Positions 24,769 to 34,078 of a stretch of 42,544 bases of DNA are shown piece by piece (position 1 is the first letter of the stretch; every line of letters begins with the position of its first letter). Source of the DNA: Candidatus Binatus sp. GTDB lineage: Bacteria > Desulfobacterota > Binatia > Binatales > Binataceae. The translations under genes and the position numbers were made by a program. The stretch covers positions 1 through 42,544 of the forward strand of contig NZ_JAUSKL010000121.1 in the NCBI RefSeq assembly GCF_030646925.1. The letters run 5' to 3'. Below the pieces are notes generated by a model that did not search any database, was not told the origin of the DNA, and worked only from the letters and a program-made list of their open reading frames with translations.

Positions 24769-25905
24769 CTAACCGCGCGACGGTAGCTTCACAATACCGT
24801 TCGCGAGCACTGACAGTTCGCCATCCTGATTGATTGCCTTCTGACTGATCTCGGCGTAGTGCTCGCCTCCGTCGTCAAAAGTGCGAACCACTTCGCCGCT
24901 GATGTAGAGCGTATCGCCAACCGGATTGTGCCGCCGTATCTTTACTTCAAGATGACGCAGAAACCCGCTGTCGCCCATCCAGTTGGTAAGATGGTGCGAC
25001 ATCCACGAGCATCTTTCAGGACCGTAGTCATAGGCAGCCGGAGTACCGACCAGCGTCGCGAGATCGTCCTCCCAATGGACGCGCTCGGGCACGTCTGGTA
25101 TTCCGAATTTGTTTGGAATGCCTAGCCCCGGATGCTTCTTCAATTGCTTCCAAGCCAGCTTATTCGCTCGAATGTACAATCCACCCCAGCCTTGCGCGAA
25201 AGCAATGAAGCCGGTGACGGTCATAGGTCCTTTGACGATGGTCTGCAACTTATCGCCGACCTTCACATCTTCGATGAAGCGCGGAATCGATCCCCGAATC
25301 TCCTCTGACTCGTAGTAGGAAAAAATCTTTGCGAGATCCTCGCGCTCGTAACGCACTGGAGCCTTCTTCTTTACCTCTTCGTACTTGGTGCCACGTTCTC
25401 GCGCCGTGTCGCGCTCCGTTCGAAAGCACCAGCTATCGCCTGCCGCGACTAGCTCGCTCTTCTGATTGTAAAATTCACAGCGATAGATCTGCTGGATCGA
25501 CCGTCCAGCGAAACGGGTCTGATGCTCTACGAGGTCCTTGAGCCACACCTTCGTGGTGAACTGATCTCCCAGCATCATGGGCTGGTGCCACGTAACGTCG
25601 ATGCCGGCAAACATCGCGTGCACGCCGGCCATTCCTCCGACGTAGCCGCTGAATGATCGGTTCAAGGCAAAGATGAACGACGGCGGCGCCAATATACGGC
25701 CATAGGAAGTATCGGCGGCGTACTGCGGATCACTCCACAAAGGATTGTCGTCGCCGATACCGTGCGCCCAATGCCGAACATTGTCGCGGCTCGCTTCATA
25801 GCACCACGGCTCGAGCGAGTCCTCGATCGGGACGCCGATCAGCTTCCGCAGATCGACAAGGCTCTTCTCTCCGATTAGCGAGAAGCGTTGCTGCGTACCA
25901 GGCAT
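24769..25905 (-). CDS. MaoC/FAS1-like double-hotdog dehydratase
   Basis: 378-residue protein with two hotdog domains. The first (about 15-165) has HWAHGIGDDNPLW and APPSFIFALNR, typical of the MaoC N-terminal/FAS1-like dehydratase family. The second (about 200-375) has GPERCSWMSHHLTNWMGD and ISQKAINQDGE. Such proteins hydrate or dehydrate enoyl-CoA or related thioesters. It lies 87 nt downstream of the thiolase on the same strand, so a shared CoA-thioester pathway is likely. GGAGG is 11 nt before ATG, slightly far. Confidence 0.82.
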   Translation of the reverse strand: MPGTQQRFSLIGEKSLVDLRKLIGVPIEDSLEPWCYEASRDNVRHWAHGIGDDNPLWSDPQYAADTSYGRILAPPSFIFALNRSFSGYVGGMAGVHAMFAGIDVTWHQPMMLGDQFTTKVWLKDLVEHQTRFAGRSIQQIYRCEFYNQKSELVAAGDSWCFRTERDTARERGTKYEEVKKKAPVRYEREDLAKIFSYYESEEIRGSIPRFIEDVKVGDKLQTIVKGPMTVTGFIAFAQGWGGLYIRANKLAWKQLKKHPGLGIPNKFGIPDVPERVHWEDDLATLVGTPAAYDYGPERCSWMSHHLTNWMGDSGFLRHLEVKIRRHNPVGDTLYISGEVVRTFDDGGEHYAEISQKAINQDGELSVLANGIVKLPSRG

Positions 25906-25992
25906 CGATGCTCGACCTCCAATCTCAGGCTATAAGTGCGGCTAGCTATCTTCGGTATCTAACCATAGGTGTCGGCGGACAATAGCTGCCCC

Positions 25993-27225
25993 CTAGATGC
26001 GCTCGATGATCGTCGAGATTCCCATGCCGCCGCCGATACACATCGTGATCAGCGCGGTGGTCTTGTTGATTCGCTCGAGTTCGTCGAGCGCCGTCCCGAG
26101 CAGCATCGCACCAGTCGCACCCAGCGGATGCCCCAACGCGATCGCGCCGCCATTGACGTTCACCTTGTCGTGCGGGATGCCGAGGTCCTTCATCACTTTG
26201 AGCGGCACCGCGGCGAACGCCTCGTTGATTTCGAACAGGTCGATATCATTCACCGTCATGCCGGCCTTCTTGAGGCATCGCTTGCTCGCGGGCACCGGCG
26301 CGGTGAGCATGATAACGGGATCGTCGCCGTAGGTGGCAGTCGCGATGATCCGCGCGCGCGGCTTCCATCCGCGGCTCTTCGCGTAGTCGGGCGCCGCCAG
26401 CAGCACCACGCTCGCGCCATCGACGATACCGCTCGAGTTGCCCGCAGTATGCACGTGATTCACGAACTCGATTTGCGGGTAGCGATTCTTGGCCTTCTCA
26501 TCGAAGGTCAGCGGTCCGTCCTTCATTCTATAGGCGCCCATCCCGAGGAACGACGGCTCGAGCTTGCCGAGGCCTTCGAGCGTGGTCTCGGGACGCGGGT
26601 ATTCGTCCTCGGCGAGCACGATCTTGCCGTCGAGGTCCTTGACTGGCTCCATGCTCTTTTTGAAGTAGCCGTTTTTGACCGCGTGATTGCATCGGCGCTG
26701 CGATTCAAGCGCAAATCGATCGCAATCCGCGCGCGAGAATCCTTCGAGCGTCGCGATCAGATCGGCGGAAACTCCCTGCGGCACCAGCGCGTGAAGCTCG
26801 CGCAGATGGCGATTGTGGCCGTCGAGGCCGGATTTGTCCGAGCCGAGCGGCACCCGCGACATGCTCTCGACGCCGCCGCCGACGACGAGATCCTGCTGGC
26901 CCGACATCACGCCCATCGCGGCGAAGTTCACCGCCTGCAATCCCGAGCCGCAGAAGCGATTGAGCGAGACGCCGGTCGCCTCGGACGGCCATCCCGCGGC
27001 CAGCACCGCCATCCGCGCGATACAACCGCCCTGGTCCTCGATCTCGCTGACGGTGCCGACCACGACGTCCTCGACGTCGCGCGGGTCGAGGCCGTCGCGC
27101 CTGATCAAGGCGTTGAGCGTTTGTGCGAACAGTTCCTGCGGATGGATGTTGTAGAGCGCGCCGGTTTCTTTCTTGCCTTTGCCGCGCGGCGTGCGAACGT
27201 GGTCGATTACCCATGCTTCCGACAT
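25993..27225 (-). CDS. Acetyl-CoA acyltransferase (thiolase)
   Basis: 410-residue thiolase. Nucleophile Cys92 (NRFCGSG), His366 ([15 protein letters not shown]) and Cys396 (TMCIGGGMG) form the complete catalytic set. It may be a degradative 3-ketoacyl-CoA or biosynthetic acetyl-CoA thiolase; sequence alone does not decide. In this context it could cleave 3-oxoadipyl-CoA made downstream of the hydroquinone and hydroxyquinol genes, but no CoA-transferase for 3-oxoadipate is in the window. It is followed by the MaoC-like gene. Confidence 0.9.
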   Translation of the reverse strand: MSEAWVIDHVRTPRGKGKKETGALYNIHPQELFAQTLNALIRRDGLDPRDVEDVVVGTVSEIEDQGGCIARMAVLAAGWPSEATGVSLNRFCGSGLQAVNFAAMGVMSGQQDLVVGGGVESMSRVPLGSDKSGLDGHNRHLRELHALVPQGVSADLIATLEGFSRADCDRFALESQRRCNHAVKNGYFKKSMEPVKDLDGKIVLAEDEYPRPETTLEGLGKLEPSFLGMGAYRMKDGPLTFDEKAKNRYPQIEFVNHVHTAGNSSGIVDGASVVLLAAPDYAKSRGWKPRARIIATATYGDDPVIMLTAPVPASKRCLKKAGMTVNDIDLFEINEAFAAVPLKVMKDLGIPHDKVNVNGGAIALGHPLGATGAMLLGTALDELERINKTTALITMCIGGGMGISTIIERI

Positions 27226-27428
27226 GTGAGTTCCTGCCTTTTATCGACGATCGGGATTTGCTCTCGGCGATCGGAAATTTGGCGTCAGCTTGGCACAATC
27301 GAGCCGCGGTTGTCACCGCCCCGCTCGATGCCGCATTCTGCTCTGCCATATCGAACGAAACCGCCCATCCCGGTACTGAGTGCGTATTGAGTGCGCTCAC
27401 TTTTAGACGTTAAATACCTGTGGCTGTG

Positions 27429-27458
27429 TTGACGAATGGCTGTACAACAGCACATACT
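27429..27458 (+). promoter_or_regulatory. Candidate promoter/operator of brnTA
   Basis: TTGACG at 27429-27434, an 18-nt spacer and CATACT at 27453-27458, ending 28 nt before the toxin start. The spacer contains an interrupted inverted repeat (CTGT-aca-ACAG, 27440-27450), a plausible binding site for the ribbon-helix-helix antitoxin, which autorepresses such operons. By eye only. Confidence 0.35.
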
Positions 27459-27486
27459 GAGTGAAACGAAGCGGATGAGACCCTGA

Positions 27487-27795
27487 ATGCACGTAGAAGG
27501 ATTCGATTGGGATGAGGGTAATCGGATCAAATGCGAGGAGCATGGCGTTTCGACGGTGACGATCGAGTCTCTTTTTGCGGGGGAGATCGCAGTTCTACCT
27601 GACCCGCTGCATTCGAAATTCGAGGAACGGTTCAAAGCTATCGGCAAAACGGACAAAGGGCGTGAAATTTTTGTTGTGTTCACCTTGCGACGGCGTCGGG
27701 GCAGGACACTAATTCGGCCGATCAGCGCGCGATACATGCGCAGTAAGGAAATGGAGCACTATGAGAAAGAAACTGCCACGCTTGCGGAGCGATAA
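27487..27795 (+). CDS. brnT: BrnT-family toxin
   Basis: 102-residue type II toxin, RelE-like ribonuclease fold. The family start (GFDWDEGNRIKCEEHGVS), FEERFKAIGKT and the C-terminal LIRPISARYMRSKE block are all visible. BrnT degrades RNA and is neutralised by BrnA. The start ATG 27487 has only a weak ribosome site, and the antitoxin start overlaps the last 35 nt, so translation is coupled. Toxin-first order is normal for this family. Confidence 0.9.
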   Translation: MHVEGFDWDEGNRIKCEEHGVSTVTIESLFAGEIAVLPDPLHSKFEERFKAIGKTDKGREIFVVFTLRRRRGRTLIRPISARYMRSKEMEHYEKETATLAER

Positions 27796-28021
27796 AGAAG
27801 CCGAGGAGTTCGTCGAAAAGGCCGACTTGACCGAATTCGACTTGTCGGAGATGCGACCGATCCGCTTTGAGTTTCAACCCAAGAGCGAGCGAGTCAACAT
27901 GCGCCTGCCCCGGCAACTGCTCGATGCAGTGCGGGCCTCTGCGGCTAAGGCGGGAGTCCCCTACCAGCGCTTTATCCGCCAAGCCCTTGAGCTTGCGGTC
28001 AGACGTCGCGAGACGCGCTGA
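27761..28021 (+). CDS. brnA: BrnA-family ribbon-helix-helix antitoxin
   Basis: 86-residue antitoxin. The N-terminal half is acidic and probably wraps the toxin (EAEEFVEKADLTEFDLSE). The C-terminal half is the DNA-binding ribbon-helix-helix: RVNMRLPRQLLDAVR followed by GVPYQRFIRQALELAV. It binds BrnT and represses the shared promoter. It overlaps brnT by 35 nt and ends about 120 nt before tRNA-Arg. Confidence 0.88.
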   Translation: MRKKLPRLRSDKEAEEFVEKADLTEFDLSEMRPIRFEFQPKSERVNMRLPRQLLDAVRASAAKAGVPYQRFIRQALELAVRRRETR

Positions 28022-28142
28022 TTACTTGTCGGAACAGATACGGCGCATTCGGTCAGCCGGAGGGAGCGCGGCGCGGAATGCTCGCGCGTCGCGATTGAGC
28101 TTGGTCGATGCCGCGCGAGAGCGTAAAGTTTCTGGCTTGGGC

Positions 28143-28219
28143 GCCCCCTTAGCTCAGATGGATAGAGCACAGGATTCCTAATCCTGGGGCCGTGGGTTCG
28201 AATCCCGCAGGGGGCACCA
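28143..28219 (+). tRNA. tRNA-Arg (anticodon CCT)
   Basis: Acceptor stem GCCCCCT (28143-28149) pairs with AGGGGGC (28209-28215), with discriminator A and encoded CCA at 28217-28219. D arm GCTC...GAGC. Anticodon stem CAGGA/TCCTG around loop TTCCTAA gives anticodon CCT at 28177-28179. T arm GTGGG-TTCGAAT-CCCGC. All stems close. No duplicated 3' end that would mark an integrated element was seen in the window. Confidence 0.96.
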
Positions 28220-28289
28220 AAGTACCTTAGCGATTGGGATAGATACGAACAGATTTTGGAGCGCGATCGCGAGCGCATCAGGAAGATGA

Positions 28290-28320
28290 AGCGGGGGCGG
28301 CGATTATCGCCGCCCCCGCT
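28290..28320. terminator. Strong GC-rich hairpin downstream of tRNA-Arg
   Basis: A 15-nt arm at 28290-28304 (AGCGGGGGCGGCGAT) is perfectly complementary to 28306-28320. On the plus strand ctgtattcac follows; on the minus strand ttcatcttcc. It probably ends the tRNA transcript, and possibly the opposing amidohydrolase transcript, though neither side has a clear T run. Confidence 0.6.
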
Positions 28321-28336
28321 CTGTATTCACTGACTC

Positions 28337-28384
28337 GCGCGACTAACGATAGTCGCGCTGATTGCTCGCAGTCGCGAGCGATCA
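28337..28384. repeat. Two further hairpins between terminator and amidohydrolase stop
   Basis: Hairpin A: GCGCGACTA (28337-28345) with TAGTCGCGC (28350-28358), loop of four. Hairpin B: TGATTGCTCGC (28359-28369) with GCGAGCGATCA (28374-28384), one G-T pair, loop of four; its right arm contains the minus-strand stop codon. With the 28290 hairpin this makes three stems in less than 100 nt. Confidence 0.6.
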
Positions 28385-30109
28385 GGCGTGGCCGTGGCGC
28401 AGCAGCTTGCCCGGCGTCGCCTCCGTGCACTTGTCGTAGGCGAACGTCTCGACGCCGTTTACGATGATCGAGCGATAGCCCTTCGCGCGCTGCACGCGGC
28501 GCCATTCGCCGCCCGGCAGATCATGCGTCACTTCGCCTATCCATTCGGGCTCGACGCCCAGGTTCTTCAGGTCGTACACGACGACGTCGGCCCACGCGCC
28601 TTCGCGCAGGATGCCCCGATCTTTGAATCCCGCCGCATGGGCCGGCAGCGCCGACAGCCGGTAGTGCGCCTCTTCGAGCGTTACTCGCTTCTCGTCGCGC
28701 ACCATCCAGCGCAGGAAGTCAGTCGTGAACGAGCCGCCGGTGAAAAACTTCGTATGCGCGCCGCCGTCCGAAACGCCCGGGAAGGTGTACATCGAGTTGT
28801 TGATGATCTCGGCGTTGAACTCGGCGTTGAATTCCGGTTCAGGCTGCAGGAACTCGGCCTTGAGATCGGTCGCGAGCGACAGATCGATCATCACGTCCGC
28901 CAGATGCTTGCCTTCTTCCGACGCAATCTGCCCGAGCGACTTGCCGACGTACTTTTCGAGCTCCGGCTTGTTCTCGACCCATGACACGATCAGTTTCGCC
29001 GGCCGCCCGCCGATTCCCGCCGCGTTGGTGTCGATCGCATGCATCGCGCGGTCGCTCTTGACCGCGTTGCGCATTGCCGGGTCGTTCATCTTCGCGATTT
29101 TTTCTTCCTTGGTGCCGGTCGTCATGTCGCGCCACGCGCTCGACATGTCGTACAGGTTCCAATGCTCGAGCGTGAACGCAAAGCCGCTGCGCACGGTGCC
29201 GCCCTGGCCAAAGATCGGCAGTCCCTTGGCGCGCGCGTTATGCAGCCAGTTCAGGCTCTTCCGATGGATATCGGGATTGCGCGTGCTCGCGGTGATCGCC
29301 TGGAACAGAATCGGGCGATTCGCCTCGGCCGCGAGTTTCTCGACGAACGCGAGGTCATCCTTTATATGGCCGGTCGCCTGCGTGATTTCGATGAAGCCTT
29401 CGTCACGCTCGCGGAGCACGCGCGCGAGATTCAGGATGTCTTCATCGCACATCGTGTCGGTGACCATCGGCGAGCCGTCGAAATCCGCCTGCGCCGAATG
29501 CTTGCCGAGCCGCTGAATCGAAAAGCCGCAAAGTCCCGCGTCCATGCCTTCGTTCAGCAGGCGGCGCATCTCGGCGCGCTCCGCTTCGGTTGCGACCCGA
29601 GTCTTCGCCGCGTCGAGACCCATCACGTAGGTCATCAGCGAGGCGGTCGGCATGTACTGGATGCAATTCACGCCCTTGGGCGCGCGGTCGAGCGAATCAA
29701 GGTACTGCGGAATGGTTTCCCAATCCCACTGCATCCCGATTTTCATCGATTCGTAGGGAATCGCTTCGGTGCGCGTCATGGTGAGCATCGAGCGATCGCG
29801 AAAGTCCGGCTTCACAGGGGCAAAGCCGAAGCCGCAATTGCCGAGCACGACCGAGGTCACGCCGTGATAGCCGGAAATCGTGCACCAGGGATCCCACCTG
29901 ATCTGCGCGTCGTAATGCGTGTGCAGATCGACGAATCCCGGCGCGACGATCAATCCGTCGGCGTCGATGACGTTTTTCGCGGTACCCGACGCACGCCCGC
30001 CGATCTGCGCAATCTTGCCATCCTTGATCCAGACGTCGCCGCGAAAACGCGGGACGCGCGTACCGTCGACGACGGTTCCGCCTTTGATTTGAATGTCGTA
30101 TTCGGCCAT
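28382..30109 (-). CDS. N-acyl-D-amino-acid deacylase family amidohydrolase (copy 2)
   Basis: 575-residue paralog of the 4.5-6.2 kb enzyme, with the same landmarks at the same positions: His63 and His65 (HTHYD), Cys92 (NCGFGF) and SDGGAHTKFF near the end. The two start almost identically (MAE-DI-IK-G--VDGTR-PRFRGD). The frame is open to 30448, but ATG 30109 has GAGGG nine nt upstream and matches the paralog's N-terminus, so it is the start. Its stop codon lies inside a hairpin. It is divergent from the ring-hydroxylating dioxygenase operon; substrate unknown. Confidence 0.88.
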   Translation of the reverse strand: MAEYDIQIKGGTVVDGTRVPRFRGDVWIKDGKIAQIGGRASGTAKNVIDADGLIVAPGFVDLHTHYDAQIRWDPWCTISGYHGVTSVVLGNCGFGFAPVKPDFRDRSMLTMTRTEAIPYESMKIGMQWDWETIPQYLDSLDRAPKGVNCIQYMPTASLMTYVMGLDAAKTRVATEAERAEMRRLLNEGMDAGLCGFSIQRLGKHSAQADFDGSPMVTDTMCDEDILNLARVLRERDEGFIEITQATGHIKDDLAFVEKLAAEANRPILFQAITASTRNPDIHRKSLNWLHNARAKGLPIFGQGGTVRSGFAFTLEHWNLYDMSSAWRDMTTGTKEEKIAKMNDPAMRNAVKSDRAMHAIDTNAAGIGGRPAKLIVSWVENKPELEKYVGKSLGQIASEEGKHLADVMIDLSLATDLKAEFLQPEPEFNAEFNAEIINNSMYTFPGVSDGGAHTKFFTGGSFTTDFLRWMVRDEKRVTLEEAHYRLSALPAHAAGFKDRGILREGAWADVVVYDLKNLGVEPEWIGEVTHDLPGGEWRRVQRAKGYRSIIVNGVETFAYDKCTEATPGKLLRHGHA

Positions 30110-30311
30110 TGTGAGTTCCCTCCTCGAGCGGTAAGGACTTTTCGCGATCAGTTTGCGATATGGCGACGCGATGGCGCCGCCTAATGTTCGGCTGCGACGA
30201 TACTTATACAAAACGCGCCAAATGCCAACCCGATCGATGACTCCGCGCTTGACCATCGCCTTCGCGAGTGCGTTCGATGGGGCCTGAACCGACCAAAAAG
30301 TGCTCGGGCGT

Positions 30312-30339
30312 CTGACGCCAATGATATTTCGGCCAAAAT
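30312..30339 (+). promoter_or_regulatory. Candidate promoter of the dioxygenase operon
   Basis: The 320-nt divergent region 30110-30429 contains no gene. CTGACG (30312-30317), 16 nt, CAAAAT (30334-30339) matches the layout found before the MetE-like gene. The predicted leader is about 85 nt. No clear operator was found. Confidence 0.25.
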
Positions 30340-30429
30340 AGGCTAGAGAGTTAGTTGTGATGGTGCGCGGGATGGCGCGCGTCATGAGAATTTGGAGTGA
30401 GCACTTGCGCGTGTGACGGGAGGGCTTAG

Positions 30430-31755
30430 ATGAAACCTGCATCGACATCCAATGGCAATGGCAATCATCGGCTGAGTAATGAGGCGCTGCGTGGGTTGGT
30501 CGATGATAAAGCCGGCCGGCTCGATCCGCGCATCTACGAGGATCAAGCTATCTACGAGCTGGAACTCGAGCGCGTGTTCGATCGTTCATGGCTGTACCTT
30601 TGCCATGAAAGCCAGCTCAAGAAGCCGGGAGATTTTTTCGCGACTTACATGGCCGAGGATCCAGTGTTGGTGGTGCGGCAGAAAGACAATTCGATCCGCG
30701 CTTTTGTAAATCAATGCCGTCATCGCGGGATGCGTATCTGCCGCGCCGACGGCGGCAATGCGCGGGCCTTTACCTGCTCCTATCACGGCTGGAGCTATGA
30801 CATAGCTGGTAAGCTGGTGTCGGTCCCGCATGAAGAAGATGGCTATCGCTGCGAACTGGATAAGAGCCAATGGAGTCCGCAGCAGGTGCCACGCATCGAG
30901 AGCTATCACGGCCTTGTCTTCGGCACCTGGAACGAGAGCGCACCTTCGTTCCGCGATTACCTGGGCGACATGCTGTGGTATATGGACGGCTACTTCGATC
31001 GAAGCGCGGGCGGCACCGAGGTCATCGGCGGGATGCATCGATGGGTGCTGAAGTGCAACTGGAAATTCGCCGCGGAGCAGTTCTGCTCGGACATGTATCA
31101 TGCCGACTTCAGCCATCTGTCGGCGCTGATTGCACAACTGCCGGAGGGAATCGATCCGGCCTTGGGCCGCTTACCGATCATAGGCAAGCAATTCAGTTCG
31201 AGCGGCGGCCACGGCACCGGGTTCTTCACCGAGACCATGGGAACTGGCCAGAATATCAATGGGCCGATAGCGTCTGCATGGTTCGAAGGACCCGGCCGCG
31301 CGGAAGCAATCCAGCGTCTCGGCGAAACGCGAGGGTCAGAGATCTTTGGCGGACACATGACGGTGTTCCCGACCTTCTCATATTTGCCGGGAATCCAGAC
31401 ACTGCGCGTGTGGCATCCGCGAGGACCCGGTGAAATCGAGGTGTGGGCGTGGGCGCTGGTCGAACGCGACTCACCGCCCGAGGTCAAGGAGGCGGTTCGC
31501 CTGGGCGTGCTTCGCACCTTTAGCGCGGGCGGAATATTCGAACAGGACGACGGCGAGAATTGGCTCGAAATCCAGAAGGTGCTGCGCGGCTACAAGGCGC
31601 GCCAGTCAAAGCTGAACTTAGGGATGGGACTTGGCCACGCACGAACCGACGATCCCAAGTTCCCTGGAAAGATCAACAACGTCTATGGCGAAGAGGCGGC
31701 GCGCGGCTTCTATCGCCGCTGGGCTGAAATGATCTCGACGGGGGTAAGCGCGTGA
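30430..31755 (+). CDS. Aromatic ring-hydroxylating dioxygenase, alpha (Rieske) subunit
   Basis: 441-residue oxygenase large subunit of the biphenyl/phenylpropanoate/cinnamate dioxygenase type. The Rieske 2Fe-2S ligands are Cys96, His98 (CRHRGMRIC) and Cys116, His119 (CSYHGW). The catalytic iron ligands are His224 and His229, with bridging Asp221 (DMYHADFSH) and the later Asp pair 373-374 (EQDDGENW). It adds O2 across an arene to give a cis-dihydrodiol, with electrons from a ferredoxin and reductase that are not in this window. The GTGA overlap with the beta gene indicates coupling. The exact aromatic substrate is not readable. Confidence 0.92.
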   Translation: MKPASTSNGNGNHRLSNEALRGLVDDKAGRLDPRIYEDQAIYELELERVFDRSWLYLCHESQLKKPGDFFATYMAEDPVLVVRQKDNSIRAFVNQCRHRGMRICRADGGNARAFTCSYHGWSYDIAGKLVSVPHEEDGYRCELDKSQWSPQQVPRIESYHGLVFGTWNESAPSFRDYLGDMLWYMDGYFDRSAGGTEVIGGMHRWVLKCNWKFAAEQFCSDMYHADFSHLSALIAQLPEGIDPALGRLPIIGKQFSSSGGHGTGFFTETMGTGQNINGPIASAWFEGPGRAEAIQRLGETRGSEIFGGHMTVFPTFSYLPGIQTLRVWHPRGPGEIEVWAWALVERDSPPEVKEAVRLGVLRTFSAGGIFEQDDGENWLEIQKVLRGYKARQSKLNLGMGLGHARTDDPKFPGKINNVYGEEAARGFYRRWAEMISTGVSA

Positions 31756-32315
31756 GCGCCGGAGTAGCTACTCAGCCTAAGTCGCAAGCTGCCAGTGCGG
31801 AGAAGGTTACGCCGGAGTTGCAACAGGAGATCGAGCAGTTCCTGTATCATGAGTCACGCATTCTTGATGATAGGCGCTATGAAGAATGGTTCGAGCTACT
31901 AGCTAGCGACCTTCACTACTTCATGCCGACGCGCTACAACCGGCTGCGCCGCGAATCCGACAAGGAATTCTCCGCCGCCAACGAAGCCGCGTTTTTCGAT
32001 GAGGATAGGGCGTCGATCGCGATGCGCATCCGCCGCCTCAACACCGGGATGGCGTGGGCGGAGGATCCACCGTCGCGCACGCGCCACATGGTGAGCAACG
32101 TGGTGATAAAGCCGCGCGGCAACGATGAGTACGAGGTCGATTGCTACTACCTGCTGTATCGATCGCGGCTGGAGCGCGAGGTCGAGACCTTCGTCGGGAT
32201 GCGCCACGACGTGCTCCGCCGCGCCAACAACTCCGCGGGATTTGAGCTCGCGCGCCGCACGATCATCCTCGATCAAACGATCCTGCTGGCGCGCAATCTG
32301 AGCTTCTTCTTTTAG
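31752..32315 (+). CDS. Aromatic ring-hydroxylating dioxygenase, beta subunit
   Basis: 187-residue structural subunit of the alpha3-beta3 oxygenase (SnoaL-like cone fold). [40 protein letters not shown] and the end [19 protein letters not shown] are typical of BphA2/HcaF-type proteins. The GTG start overlaps the alpha-subunit stop by 4 nt. Confidence 0.92.
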   Translation: MSAGVATQPKSQAASAEKVTPELQQEIEQFLYHESRILDDRRYEEWFELLASDLHYFMPTRYNRLRRESDKEFSAANEAAFFDEDRASIAMRIRRLNTGMAWAEDPPSRTRHMVSNVVIKPRGNDEYEVDCYYLLYRSRLEREVETFVGMRHDVLRRANNSAGFELARRTIILDQTILLARNLSFFF

Positions 32316-32343
32316 CTGCACGACGTAAGCGGAGTAGCGAACT

Positions 32344-33156
32344 ATGGGATGGCTCGAAGGCAAAGTCGCGCTGGTGACGGGCGGCGCGTCGGGACTTGGA
32401 CGCGCGATCGTCGAGCGCTTTCTCGAGGAGGGCGCGCGCGTCGCGATTCTCGACAAATCGCGCGAGCGGAGCGAGGAATTGGTGGCGCGGCTCGGCAAGG
32501 ATGCGGCCGCGATCGTCGGCGACGTCACGATTCTCGCCGACAACGATCGCGCGGTCGCGGAGACCGTCAAGCGATTCGGGCGTCTCGATTGTTTCGTCGG
32601 CAACGCCGGCATCTGGGATTTTTCGATCTCGCTCGCGGACCTGCCCGAGGACCGAATCGGGGCGGCGTTCGATGAACTATTCGGCGTGAACGTGAAGGGC
32701 TATCTGCTCGGCGCCAAGGCCAGCTATCGCGAACTCGCGAAGTCGCGCGGCTCGATCATCTATACGGTGTCGAACGCCGGCTTTTATCCGTGCGGCGGCG
32801 GTCCTTTATATACCGCGTCGAAGCACGCCGTGGTCGGGCTGATTCGCCAACTCGCTTACGAACTCGCGCCCAAGATTCGCGTCAATGGCGTCGCACCCGG
32901 CGCAATCCCGACCGATCTGCGCGGTCCGCGCTCGCTCGAGATGGCTGAGCGATCGATCGCCGCGATGCCGCTCAAGGATTTCGTCGAGGCTGGATTGCCG
33001 CTCGGCAAATTGCCCGCGCCGCGCGACTACACCGGTTCGTACGTGCTGCTCGCGTCATCGGAAAATTCCTCGACCGCGACCGGCGGCGTGATCATTTGCG
33101 AAGGCGGGATGGGAATCCGCGGCTTCGGCGACGCGGCGGGCGGCCGCAATCTGTAA
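32344..33156 (+). CDS. bphB: cis-2,3-dihydrodiol-2,3-diol dehydrogenase (BphB/HcaB type)
   Basis: 270-residue NAD-dependent SDR that rearomatises the dihydrodiol to a catechol. TGGASGLGR binds NAD, NAGIWD is distinctive of this subfamily, and the triad is Ser143, Tyr156 (YTASK) and Lys160, within one residue of BphB numbering. SNAGFYPCGGGPLYTAS closely matches BphB. It follows the beta subunit by 28 nt. The symbol denotes family, not proven biphenyl specificity. Confidence 0.92.
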   Translation: MGWLEGKVALVTGGASGLGRAIVERFLEEGARVAILDKSRERSEELVARLGKDAAAIVGDVTILADNDRAVAETVKRFGRLDCFVGNAGIWDFSISLADLPEDRIGAAFDELFGVNVKGYLLGAKASYRELAKSRGSIIYTVSNAGFYPCGGGPLYTASKHAVVGLIRQLAYELAPKIRVNGVAPGAIPTDLRGPRSLEMAERSIAAMPLKDFVEAGLPLGKLPAPRDYTGSYVLLASSENSSTATGGVIICEGGMGIRGFGDAAGGRNL

Positions 33157-33196
33157 CTGAAATCGATCGCTGATCGAAACAACTCGGGAGGTGGTT

Positions 33197-34036
33197 ATGC
33201 CGCTCACACACGAAGCAACCAGCAAGTTCGTCCAGGCCGGGCCGCTCAAACTGCACTATCATGAGGCCGGACGCGGACCGGTGGTGATCATGATTCACGG
33301 CGGCGGACCGGGCGCCGGCGGATGGAGCAACTATCGGCGCAACGTCGACGCGTTCGCGGAGCACTTCCGCGTGATCCTGCCCGACCTGCCGGGCTTCGCG
33401 CAGAGCGACAAGCCGAAGATCGAGGGCGGCATCTTCGCATTTTTGTCGAAGGCGATCCGCGACTTGATGGACGCGCTCGATATCCCGCGCGCAAGTTTCG
33501 TCGGCAATTCGCTCGGCGGCGGCACCACGCTGCAGTTCGCGCTCGACAATCCCGATCGCGCGGAACGGCTGGTACTGATGGGCGCGGCCGGCGGCCTGCC
33601 AATCTTCACGCCGCAGCCGACCGAAGGAATCAAGCATCTGCTCAGCTACTACGAGCCGCCCGGACCTTCGCTCGAGAAGCTGCGCGCGTTTCTCAACGTG
33701 ATGGTTTACGACGGCTCGCAGTTGACCGACGAACTGATCAAGGAACGATTCGCCGCGAGCACGCAGCCCGATCTGCTGGCCAATCCGATCCTGTCGCGGA
33801 GCCGGCCGGTGGCGATCGAACCGCTCTGGCAGAAGCTCGCGAGCGTCAAACACAAGACATTGATCATCTGGGGCCGCGACGATCGCACCGTCACGCTCGA
33901 CGGCGCGTTTATCATGCTGAATCAGATGCAGGATGTGCGGCTGCACGTGTTCGGCAAATGCGGGCATTGGGCGCAGTGGGAAAAGGCGCCCGAGTTTAAC
34001 CGGCTCGTGATCGATTTTCTGTCGGCGAAGGAGTGA
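33197..34036 (+). CDS. bphD: Meta-cleavage product C-C hydrolase (BphD/MhpC type)
   Basis: 279-residue alpha/beta hydrolase that splits a 2-hydroxy-6-oxo-dienoate into 2-hydroxypenta-2,4-dienoate and an acid. Visible: HGGGPGAGGWSN oxyanion motif, Ser105 (GNSLGGG), Asp229 (WGRDDRTV) and His257 (GKCGHWAQWE), all typical of BphD. ATG 33197 has GGGAGG five nt upstream; an upstream GTG adds two residues. Position after bphB without an extradiol dioxygenase in between is unusual. Confidence 0.92.
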   Translation: MPLTHEATSKFVQAGPLKLHYHEAGRGPVVIMIHGGGPGAGGWSNYRRNVDAFAEHFRVILPDLPGFAQSDKPKIEGGIFAFLSKAIRDLMDALDIPRASFVGNSLGGGTTLQFALDNPDRAERLVLMGAAGGLPIFTPQPTEGIKHLLSYYEPPGPSLEKLRAFLNVMVYDGSQLTDELIKERFAASTQPDLLANPILSRSRPVAIEPLWQKLASVKHKTLIIWGRDDRTVTLDGAFIMLNQMQDVRLHVFGKCGHWAQWEKAPEFNRLVIDFLSAKE

Positions 34037-34078
34037 ATTGCGCAAGAGTTTCAACAGACTGACTTGCAAAGGACTGAC

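Noticed and set aside
24733-24786. 17-codon frame beginning MSIYRQKAW
   Set aside because: Too short, no ribosome site, overlaps the end of the MaoC-like gene; nothing supports translation.
25969-27390. 473-codon plus-strand open frame
   Set aside because: Antisense to a complete thiolase; His/Arg-rich composition without motifs.
28143-28219. tRNA as attachment site of an integrated element
   Set aside because: No second copy of the tRNA 3' end and no integrase found in the window.
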